Assembly (NCBI RefSeq): GCF_024763615.1
Contig: NC_077224.1
Span: forward strand, 46,572,712 to 46,636,711
Direction: 5' to 3'
Length of the DNA stretch: 64,000 nt
From: Phlebotomus papatasi
Lineage: Eukaryota; Arthropoda; Insecta; Diptera; Psychodidae
Below, piece after piece: positions 43,901 to 55,900 of this stretch (the first letter of the stretch is position 1; each line of letters starts with the position of its first letter). The position numbers were made by a program, and so were the translations under genes. The notes under the pieces are model-generated. The model was not told the DNA's origin. It did no database searches and saw only the letters and a list, made by a program, of their open reading frames with translations.

Positions 43901-46900
43901 GAAAAAATGGTTGCAGATTTCTTTCTTTTTTTGACAGATTCTTGAATTAAAATAATTGATTAAATAATATGTGAATGATGTGAATAAACGCAAAAAATAG
44001 ACAACTCAAAACAAGATTTTTCGTACGCAATTGGTATTGGTTTTCAATTTAGAGAAGGAAATATATAAATCAAAATATCAAACATAAGATTTTTAAGGTA
44101 AATTATATTATATTTTCATAACAACAATTAATAAAAAGTTACAATTTTTAAAATTATTTTTTAATTCCATTGGGAAATTGTTTAATTTCCGCACTCACAC
44201 TTCCCTTGGACTTGCATGTTCATATTCAGATGATTCGATCTATAAAATTCCAAGGCTGATGGGATTGTAGCTCAGCTGTTGCTTACGGACTAACAACTAT
44301 CTAGGATGCAAAAGCTTCATGCGAGTAGACCCCTAAACCACGGCGTGACTCTGCTAAATCGTACTCTGTTACCAAGATTTCATCGATGTGTCCATCCGTA
44401 AGATAGATTAGAAGCTCTATAGTGATGCCTCTCTCTGCAAACATAAGAAATAATTAGAGAAAATTACAATTTTTACAAAGTGAGGTTACATCGGAAAAAA
44501 TACTTCCGTACCGATTAATTGCGGGTATACTGCATCACAAGTCCTTTCCACACACTGTGCATGAAGCACAGCATCGGTAATTTAAAGATTACCACCCAAA
44601 AAACTTACTTTCTTGTAATTCTCTTTGAATAAATTGTGTTATATTTGAAAAACTTTTACACTCGCGCATACCGTAACAGAAGAAATATCGGAGAATGACT
44701 ATATGCCATACTGATATTGACTAAAACTGGATTTGAATTCAACGTTTTGTGCGTTTACAATATGTTGTCTAAAAATAACCGGGTTTGATTTTATATGAAT
44801 GAACGCTACTTTAAGTAGGTTTTCAATTGTTTTGCCATTTTTGTAAAAATAAATTTCTAATCTAAAGCTTATTGCATTTAAATCTATTAATTTAGACAAA
44901 AACAGGCAAATATCTGAAAGAGAAAAAAGTATTCACTATTGTAAACCCAGTTCATCCTCTGTAGTCCATTTCTCTCACTCACACACTCACTCGCACATGT
45001 AATTTTATTAAAAATTAACCGAGGACGCAATTAATCCGCTTTTTTATATGTTGAGAGACTAAAAATAAAGAAATAAATAAAAAAGTAATAAATATTTCAT
45101 TACAGTTACAGCTCTTTACAAATAAGTTTGTTCTAGAGCAAAAGGTTTGTAAAATAGGTGACCTACAAACCTTTAACTCCAAAGTTTGTAGCTGAACAAA
45201 CCTTTGTTTGTAAATTGAATGACTTACAAACTTTTAACTCCAAGGTTTGTAGCTGTACAAACCTAGTTTGTAAAGATGCTAAATTACAAATTCGGCTGTC
45301 AAACTACAAACCTTTTTACAAACTTTTGTATTGGAACCACATTCTACCTCCATTTGTAACTTTTTATATGGAAACTACAAAACTTTAACTCCTTTTCTAC
45401 AAACTTTTTTTTCCTGAGTAGAGAAAAATGTGTTGTAAGTAATAAAGTTCCAAGAATAATGCTAAAAAAATGTCAATCAATTGGATATTTTTTATAAAAG
45501 TCCGTAAATTGAGTAAAAATGACACAAATTCATGTGTCAATACTTGACCATTTTTGCTTAGTCCTCTGAAATCAATTTCTATAAAATGGCTTGAACAGCA
45601 TATTTTCCTTGAAAATAGACGGAAGTGGCTTCCGGTAGAGACTTAGAGCGGTAAATTTTCTGTTAGAATGTTTTGACTAGACGTCTCTCAGATCTTCCAA
45701 GAAAAAACACAAAATATCCGTTTTTTGCCCATACTACACTATGAACAGTAAAAACTTTAATCAGTATAATATCCCACTGGAACTATTCATCTTAGGGGTT
45801 GGCATCCCTTTTTATCTCAAATTTTATATACTTTTCTCTTTATTTGAATTTTTTCCAATTCGCAGGAACACATTCGACAATCCAAAGAGAGCAAATTGGA
45901 TGAGTTGGGTCGTCACTCCACAAAACTGCCAGAAGAGCGTCAATCGATAAAAAAGTCCCGGGAAAACCTATCAACGAAATTGGCTGTCTCAACTTCATCG
46001 TCACGCGGAAAGAGTGTTGACGCCATTAGCAACACTGGCCACATCCTGGACTCGCCGGACATCTCCAATCGCTACTATCGCGAGATTGTTCCAATTCCCC
46101 CAACTGGGACTGCGACCCACTGTGAAATGAAACGCCCCGAAGTCCTTGTCGGATGGGTAAGTTTGATGAGCCAACAATAATAATTCATCCTCTGGCCTCG
46201 TGAAACTTTTATTCCCAATTCCTCTCACCACTTGACTCTTCCGCAGAGAACCAGTAGCCTCCAAGATGAGAGCCATAGCAGTGACGGAGTTGGGATGTGT
46301 GATATTGCTTGCCAGACGAGGTAAGAATTTTTGCACTTTCTCAGCAAATAAAAAAAAGCGAATAATACAGTTTAAATGCATTTAATTTGCATGCTACTTC
46401 TACCTCACACAGCATTTTTGCCAGAATGTAGAAAAATAAATTTTGGTCTTTAAAAAAGGCCACGAATTAAAATTGTGCTCAAACATTCTTTTCACACTGT
46501 CACGCTTTCCAGCTTTTATCATTTTGAATTTACACAAAATTTAGTAAGGGAGACTAAATTAATTAATAATAATGGGGTAGAAAATTAACTTTGCGTAATG
46601 TTCGGATGCTGGAGTTCAATATTATGAGCCAAAAATGGGTAGTATCTTTTTTTTAATTCACAAGAAAATATTGTGTAATGGTTCAACATTCAATCAAACA
46701 TAAAAGTAAAGCATCGTATGGGAGACTGGGGCAAAAAGTCACAAATTGAACATTTGAAAATTCCATATCTTCCATCGAGATAAAAGAGACAGCGGCTTAA
46801 AATTTTTTCCATAGATGGCCTACATAGACCTTCTTCAAAGTCGTAAGTTTCTTACAATTCGAACAAGGAATTCAGAAAATAAAAAACATTGGAATTTTTA

Positions 46901-49900
46901 GCCCTATTTTTCAAATGTTTTCCTTACAACAGATATCAATTTTGACCTATTTATTTTTCAAAATTGATGTATTGGTAAATATTTCCTAAATAATTTGAAT
47001 TCTTTGAATAAGAAAGCCACTATCTATTTTAGAAAGATTATTTTCTCCAGAAATCCATTTATTGAAAATGACCACTTGGGGTAAAAAGTAACAAAAGGTA
47101 TAGAGCAAAAAGTAACAAAAAGCGAAGCAATTTCTGATGTCTTCTGATAGCAACATTGAGCCACATTTTGGTGGACGAAGCTAAATGCCTCCACACATTG
47201 GGAGCAATTTTCGTCAAAAATTGCATTTTTGACAGAATTTTAACATTTCCACCTACATCAAGTGCAGACGATTTACTTCAAAAAAGCAATTTTTAAGAAA
47301 AATTGCTCACAATGTGTAGAGACCTTAAGGAGTTATATTTTGGTAGAATTTTGGGAATCTGAAATTTCGAGCTTTTTGACGTCAGGCTGTTTGTCCATAT
47401 GTCCGTCTCCACCTGGCTGACGCCAGCTCTAGAGACCAAGCGGTCAGAGATAGCGACTTGTAACCTTCGGGGCCACCCCCATGAATTAATCCAAGGACTG
47501 TTAACATTCCATCTATTTCTCTCCCACTCTTATCCTTCCCCTCAAAATCATTGCCCTTTGATATTGGTCGAAATTGATATTGCTCGGTTTTAGTAGTTAC
47601 CTAGGCAAACATTTTGTCCATGTATATATACGAAAATACTGTTAAATCATTCCTAACGGTTTTAGAAGAGCAAAAGTCAAAAAAGCTCTAGAGAGCGTAT
47701 TTCTCAAATTAATGATTCCCTTTTGAGCCCTTTGAAAAGGTCTTGGAATTTCTATCGAATTTAAACCGTTTTCAATCGGCTATGAAACGGTAGTGAACTG
47801 ATTATAAACCAATTAACTATTTTTCGTCCAAAAATCAATTTTATTACTCCAAAGTTATTTTGGACAATCTTTTGAGTGAATTAATCAGTTTAAATTTATA
47901 AATCGGTAAATGCGAAAATCATTTTAAGGTATAACATCCAAATAACGTATTCGAATATTAGGTGAGATTCTTAACAATCTCACCTACTATAATCCTAACA
48001 AAATTTCATGTCGTCCGATCGACCTCAAACTTGGCCAAAATGTGTTTCGCCACTTCCTGATCACGAATATATATGTGGCTATTTTACGTTCCCGGCCGGC
48101 CGCTCTTTGGAGCTTAATAGCTCCTAAACTAAAAAAGATATCGACTTGCGGTTTTCGGCAAAGGTTATATATCGGGTGAAAATTGCAACTTGGTGCATTG
48201 ACCCCCCACCCCCCACCCCTCCTTCCGCCATTTTGAAGACCCCCCTTTTTTTGTTTTCTCAATAGCTCCGCCCCTATGGCATCGAGCGGGCTCAAATTTT
48301 AGTATGTTATAGCTGGGCCTTAGAGCTTTCCATCAATACCAAACTTAAGGTACCCCGACCCCCCTGACCCGAGCTATAAGGGTCCAAAAAAATTTCTTAA
48401 AATGGCCATAACTCCGGTTCTAATTGTCAGAATTTAAAAAGTGAGGGCTTTTTGGAAAGCTCTCGTGAAATGCCACTTCCCCTTCTAACATCGAAAGTTC
48501 ATAAAACCACCGCTAGGGGCGCTATTATTAAAAAGAAAATTTTTAAATCTTAAAAGTTAAATAACTCAAAAATTCCATTGTGCATCGGGCTGAAATTTTA
48601 GTATGTTGTAGCCGTTGATTATACCTATCAAACAAAAAAACCTTAAGTCGATCTAAAACCCCTGACCCGAGCTATAAGGGGTCAAAGTTCGAACATTGAC
48701 CGGCCTCTATCTCCGGTTCTAACTAACATAGCGACCTAAATTTTACCTTTTTGGTTTCGTCTCGATGAGCACTTTCAGATGGAAGTTCAAAAAGTCACCA
48801 CAGGTGGCGCTGCGATAGCGTCAAAATTCATCGAAATTCAAAGTCACTTTTCTCAAAAACGGCATTGTGCAAGTTAATGAAATTTTAGTATGTTGTAGTC
48901 CAGTCTAGGACGTTTCCAAAATGGTGCAAATGCGCGCTGTGGTTAAAACAGAACCGGAGATATGAGGGGTCAAAGTTCACGAAATTCAAAAAATCATATC
49001 TCCGGTTCTATGTGACCGATTTTGATGAGTGAGGGCTTAAACGAAAGATCTCACCAAATGCTACAACTTTCTAGAATATTTGAACTTCGTGGGACCAACA
49101 CCAGGGGCGCCACAGTCGAAAAACCAATTTCAATATCACATAACCTCAATTATCTCGACTGTCGCTGAACCGATTTTGATGATTACTTCAACATAATTGT
49201 AGAGCATATTTGTCTCTACATTTCGTCCATACATCATTTTCCGCTCAGACTACGCTATCACTCCGATTTTGCCGTTTAAGTGTGAAAAAATTGATTTTTC
49301 CCATAATAACGCTTTAAAATCACTCAGATGCCAATTTGACTGCCTCTACTCCACCAATGACGCCAGTTTGAATCATTCAAACTTGTTCAAAAATTAACGA
49401 CTTTGTGGCTATTGTACGGCCCCCACTTAAAATAGTTTTGTATATTTTTCTCTGTCGCTCCTATTAGAGAAACCCATTAGACTATCTCAGTATTTTTCAT
49501 GCCACGCACACAGTGAAACATCATCTGCGCGCGACACTTTTTCTCGCGCTCACTTCAGTGAGTTCACTGGAGTGAGCGAAGAGAGGAGAAAAAAACTTCA
49601 GGCGCATGCGCAGTTCACACGCTCAACACACACACTGAAATTCTGAAGAGTGTGCATTGTGCATTGCCAGTAAAGGCAGACAACGCTATGAATGCTATGA
49701 TTCGCAATGTGTAGCAGTAAAACATGATACAATTTGCTTTTCAAAAATAAATAAAATAAATTATTAGTAATTATATGCGATTTCTTTTATATTATTATCA
49801 ACTATTATATAAACACTGTAATAATAGATCGTATAGTTGCGTAAAATATTTCATAGTAAAAATATCTGTACTGCAACTTATTTGAAAATTCTTGGTTTGT

Positions 49901-52900
49901 TGCCACTCATTAGCGACAAATTCTTTTTCCACTATATTAAAAAACATTTATTGAGTACTAGGTGAATATTTTTGTAGATTGCAATGAATAACAAAGACAT
50001 TGAAGAGAGCAAAACAATTGTCTAATTTTAAACAGTATTTTTCTTAGTTTACGTGGCATTTTTTGTATTATTAGAATTTTTTCATTAACAAGTTATGAAA
50101 AGGAAACAAAATTATAAAAATTTTAAGCAAAGTAGATATGTAGGTGCCTATACACAAGTGACAGAAACACGACACTCACGGCCTAAATCTTAACGACACG
50201 AAAACATCCAAAATCCCAATGCAATTAAAAAAAAAACAGTTTAGACATGTAATGCTTCACAAATTAAAACCATAAAAACTGTTTATATTTTGGAGATGCT
50301 ATGCTCTATGCTCATACCGAATACTCTTACAAAAGCTCCATTTCTTTTTCCTTTACTTTTCATTCCCTTATTTTGTGCTGTGACAATTGCTAAATTTATT
50401 TTGTTTATGTAAAGCAGACCTGTGCCGGTTAAAAGTAGTGTAGTTTCGGAAATTTTGTGTTGATAGCTCTAATGAAAATTGCACCAAAATTTGCGCCAAA
50501 TAGACATAATAGAAAGAAAAACTTTAATAAAAATAAATTGTGTTCTTTATATCTTTGTCGGAAGACGGATAGCTGTCCACTAAACAACCTTTTACTTGAA
50601 TCTTGCGAAAATATGAAGAAATTTAAAGTAAATCATTTCAAATGGCAAGCTTCCTAAACCGCACGCAATTTAACTCGAGGTAGAGATAGAAACACAAAAT
50701 AACGCACTTGATAAACGTTTGGCGGCGATGCAGTTGCAAAATATCTCTGAAATGCGACAAAATATTTTCTTCTCTAATTTTTGCTTATTAGCTCGTCTTG
50801 CACCTTCTCGAAATACGTACTTTTGTATTCCTTATTAATCAAAGCAGTGCCAGTGTTGTACAAAAGGGTTTTTCTCAAACTATCCTGAATTTTGAGATAC
50901 CTAAGAAGAATATGAGCCTTCCAGTTCAAAATTTCTTCCTAATGTTTTTGTTGTAATATCAACAATTATTCACAATTAATCCAAATAGGGGAAAGTGGTC
51001 TGCCTTTGAATGCTTCAATTTTTCTCTTATTTCCCGAAGCTCAAAATCCATTTTGTTAATCGAGGTTAATAGAAAATAGTTAATAGTATTAGTGGTAGTG
51101 CACAAAATAGAATTTTTGTTTTGAGAAATATGAGAAAAATTGACTTTCCTCTAACTGCAATCAAAAAAGGATTTTTAGTGAAAACGACTTAACTTTCAAG
51201 GAATTAAGCAATTTTCACATTAAAAACCTCTTATTTTCTCTACGTATTTTCGCGGCATTTCAAAGAATCCCAACTGGCACCACCAAATTCACTTCGGCTT
51301 TTATTTTAGCTCAGAGCTCAGTAGAGTTTAAGGCCCTGGATACACTTAACCTCAATTAAAGTGTGTAATAGTTTTAACTCCGGGTAAAACATATTTTTTT
51401 ATGTAAAGGTGTCTACACATTATAAGAAATTTCTATCAAAAATGAGCTTCAAGAAGTGTTCTTCAAGAAAATTGCCTACACATTGGTGAGAATTTTTGAC
51501 AAAAAGATGGATTTTTGAAGAAAATTTGTCTAATGTGTAGACAAATTTCTTCAAAAATAATATCCAATTGAAGGTAATTTCCATCAATAATTTTTGAAAG
51601 AAATTACCCGCTACACATTGGAATAAAATTCATCAAAGTCATTCTTGACAGAATTCTTGACGGAAACCATCACGATTCAAGATTGTTTTTCACGAAAATT
51701 TGTTATTTTCTGCTGGAAAAGTGAGAAAAGCGTTTGGTGAAGTTCCTTGAGATAGTATTTAGTGAATTTTTGAAGAAAATCTTCTAAATATGCAAGGGAA
51801 TAGTGTTTTTCTGGAGATATCGTTCCTGGTGGAATCCAACCCAGCCTTTGAAGGAACATTTCCTGTGATTTTCCTCCAGAAATTGCCGGAAGTTAATCCA
51901 TCTGTGTATTCTTGAGGTGTTCCACAGTACAGTGACCTCGTACTCCATGGATTGCAAGACGGATGGAAAGGAGAAAATTTACGAGCACTTTGGAATCTCT
52001 ATATGCCTTGATTACCAAGGTTTTAAGGTTTTAAGGATTTTACTTTAAATTTTTTTTTATTTCTCACCACCTTTTCGTGCACTACTACTCAAACTGGGAG
52101 TCCCACGGAGGAATCGAAGGCCTGTGGCTATCCAGTTCTGGTCTTCCCGAAAGGAAGCAATTCCACATAGTTCCTAGTGGTTGAGAAAGTGAATGATATA
52201 AAAGATCATTCTGATGTTCCTCTGGGGGTTCAAGTGATGGCTTCTGGTAGCTCCGGACAGCTCTCGTTTGCATTAAGATCTCCTCGGTGGCTCTGGTTAG
52301 CTCTTGTTTTAATTGGTAACCAAGGCATATAGAGATTGGAAAGTGCCCGTAAATTTTCTCCTTTCCATCCATCTTGCAATCCATGGAGTACGAGGCCACT
52401 GTACTGTGGAACATCTCAAGAATACATAGATGGATTAACTTCCGGCAATTTCTGGAGGAAAATCACAGGAAATGTTCCTTCAAAGGCTGGGTTGGATTCC
52501 ACCACGATATCTCCAGAAAAACACTATTCCCTTGCATATTTAGAAGATTTTCTTCAGAAATTCACTAATACTATCCCAAGAAACTTCACAAAACGCTTTT
52601 CTCACTTTTTCCAGCAGTGAAACAACAAATTTTCGTGAAAAACAGTCAGAAGAGCAAGATACTTGGAAATGATGGCAATCTGTCAAAAAAATTTTTGATG
52701 GAAAATAAAAAACCCAGTGTGGAGGCATTTTTCTTCAAAAATTCCTTCAAAAATATGAATTTTTCTTTAAAAAATTCTTGAAATAATTCTTGATGAAATC
52801 AGCTCCAATGTGTAGACACCTTAAGGTACGTTATGCCCAACGCACAATAACTTTTGTTTAGTAAACTTGTTTTTGACATTTCAATTAGGGTGAGTGAGAT

Positions 52901-55900
52901 CTAAATCTAGTCATCTCGCTCATTCCCATGGGAAATTTTGAAAACATGTTTAAAAACAAATGTTATTGTGCGCTGGTCATTAGGATGAAGAAAAATAAGT
53001 GCAGAAACCAGGTTCTTGTGTGCCAGATGTAAAAAAAAAATTTGATATTGAGACATGATTTCGACGATGCCCGGAAAAGTGGATGAAGAGACTGCCGCAG
53101 GAGCTTCATCATACAAAAAATAGGTTTTAGAGGATGTACTGAATGTAGTGTCTTTCATCCCGGAGAAGATCAAACAAGGCGTCCAGGTGTAGCGATAGTT
53201 AAAATTCTCCAATCTACCGCAAAATATTTGTGGCTAAGGAACTCTCCCCTTTAGATAAGAAAACACAACCTGCCTGAGGGACAAGGGTCTACTGGTGTTC
53301 GTTTCTCACAGAGACATCTTAGAAACTTGAGGGTAGAGGAGACTGGGGTAAAAAGTCACAAGTCGAAAATTTCATAATTCAATATCTTCCAAGATAAAAG
53401 AGATAGCGGCTTCAAATTTTTTCCTTAGATAGCTTCCATGGACCTTCTTCAATGTCGTAAGTTTTCTTAGAATTCGAACAGGGGATTTAGAAAACAAAAA
53501 ATATTGAAATTTTTAGGCCTGTTTTTGAAATATTTTTATTCCAAGAGATATCAATTTTTACCTGACGATTTCCTTCATTTTTGGATATGTTATGGGGGTA
53601 GTCCAGCTGAACATTTCGTCCTTAGACACCTATCACCGGAAAAATCGCCATCTTGAATTATTCAAGGTCAAAGCCTAATTTTCACCCGATTTGGTCAATT
53701 AATTAATTGAAAGTTTAATAATTTTTTGAAACCCTCTTCTTGAACAATTTTGAACTTCAGGATGGTTTTGTGGTGATTTTGTAGACAAATTTAAATCACT
53801 ATTTGAACTTTATTTCTTTCCTATATTTCAACAAATTTTGCAAAACGACTTTTTACGTAGAGCTCTTTCACGGCAGTTCGAGCAGCTCGCAAAGCCTCGG
53901 ATGCTTTGCCACCCCTTTTTTTACATCTGGCACACAAGAACCTGGTTTCTGCACTTATTTTTCTTCATCCTAACGTACCTTACATCTAAAAAATATGTTT
54001 TACCCGGAGTTAAAACTATTACGCACTTTAAATGAGGTTATGTGTCACTCAACGCGCAAATGCTGCAGCTTTCCAGTGACATTTTCAGTGTATATAACGT
54101 TACCGTCCGGATAGAACGGTCACTTCCAATCTGATCTAATCATTTATTTTAATTATAATTACGTCAAGCCGTCTGTCGGCTTAAGCCGTAAGTGTATTCA
54201 GTAAGATTTAACAGCTGAATGTTGAATCGAAGTATAAAGATAATTCGAGGATGATCCACCGTTTTCTAATGTTTGAACGAGAAATAGGATAAATTTAAAC
54301 AGTGGATTAACGTTTAAGCCAAAAATTAGACCCCCGATTTCGGAGGTATAATTTTTGGCTTAAAGATGGAATAAGCCTGTCCACATCTATCCGTAAATTC
54401 TTCCTGAAAATACTGTTAAATGATACCAAATTGATGTAATCTGCACTTTAGTGAATTTAATGAAAAGTAATAAGGCCTTCACTCTATTTACAGCTTTTTA
54501 AAAATCCAATTTTGCCTGAAATAAAAAGAAACATTCCACCATATGCAACTTCAATGAGTCACCACTAAAGTAGGAGTCGCGGGAATCGCGCTTTTTTTGC
54601 ACCCAAAAAACCTGCACATTCTTTCACATCCACAATATTGATTCCTATTTTATTTTAGAGAATTTTTAGCAAGTCTGGTGGTTCAAGATTACCAAATAAC
54701 GAGAAAAAGCCGTGGAATCTTGCTAAATCGAACGAAAACATTGACGAATTGACATTTTCTGGCATGCCAGAAATGCCAAAATATGGGGTTGCCGTATGAC
54801 AAAAACAGCTTACGCCAAAGCACTATTCCTCGTTTCTGCATACGAAAAAATATTTAAACCTAGCTTAATTTTAACTCTAGATTAACGCTAATCTGAGGTT
54901 CAACTGAAGTTATTCTTCTAAATGTTTATATGCTATAATATTTGCGTTTTAAATCGCGGGAATTATAGTAGGATTATTTCATGATTTTCTAATGGGATTT
55001 TTGTAATTTTTTAGTTGGGAAGATTGCATTAGCCATCCGAGAAATTCTCCAGTTCTCAAATCAGCATAAGAACCGTCCTAATTAAAAAATGACAAGAAAT
55101 CCCATTAGAAAATCGCAGAATAAGCCTACTATGATTACCAGAATTAAAAACACAAATAATAGAATATTAACATTCAAATGTTAATATTTATAATATTCGT
55201 GTTTTTAATTATGACATTCATAGTGGGCTTGTTCAGAGATAATGAAATCTCTATGATCTTTTAGTTGGGAGGATACCCATGGCGATCCGAGAACTTTTGG
55301 AGATCTCAAATCACCATGAGAACCTCCCCAACTAAAAGATCATAAAGATCTCATTATAGAACCTCAGAACGAGCCTACTATGACTTCCACAATTGAAAAC
55401 ACAAATATTATAGAATATTAACATTTGAATGTTAATACTCTGTAACTGAAAGTGGAACATATCAAATGTTCAAAAGCATACGATATACGATATCGTCGGC
55501 TCCGATGAAGACTATGGTAAGTCTACTTATAGTAGTATAAAAAGATGGTATCATTGGATGCAGAAACCTTAGATCTACATCCCCACAAAATTTTATATTG
55601 ATCAAGATATTCCTGGAAAAGTTACAAGAAAAAAACTGAAAATCAGCCTACTCGATTATCGAGTTTTTAGCCCACAATTTTACTGTAAATAACTTAAAAG
55701 TAGCGTTAAATAGAAGGTATTCAATGCGTAAGTATGATACAATAGTTTCGAATTTAAAAAGTGTGGGTCCGTTGGAAAGGTCATTTAATTTTTATTATTA
55801 CAAAAAACTTCGTAAAACCACTCCATCAGGGTGTAAAATTAGAGTTTCTTTAAAATTTACCAAAAAAAATGGTCTTAAAGTGAGATTTTAAAAATTTTTA

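Larger units (their letters stand above)
51344..54045. mobile_element. foldback element with two insertions in its left arm
   Basis: Left-arm pieces 51344-51406, 52822-52833 and 52980-53045, put together, match the reverse complement of the single right arm 53916-54045 (GTAATAGTTTTAACTCCGGG, ACATATTTTTTA, AAGGTACG, AGGATGAAGAAAAATAAGTG). The right arm therefore serves as the empty site for the insertions at 51407-52821 and 52834-52979. Confidence 0.75.

Noticed and set aside
44270..44300. TAGCTCAGCTG, an A-box-like motif, as a tRNA gene
   Set aside because: No B box at the right distance. It lies just past the stop codon of the captured exon fragment, in its 3' region.
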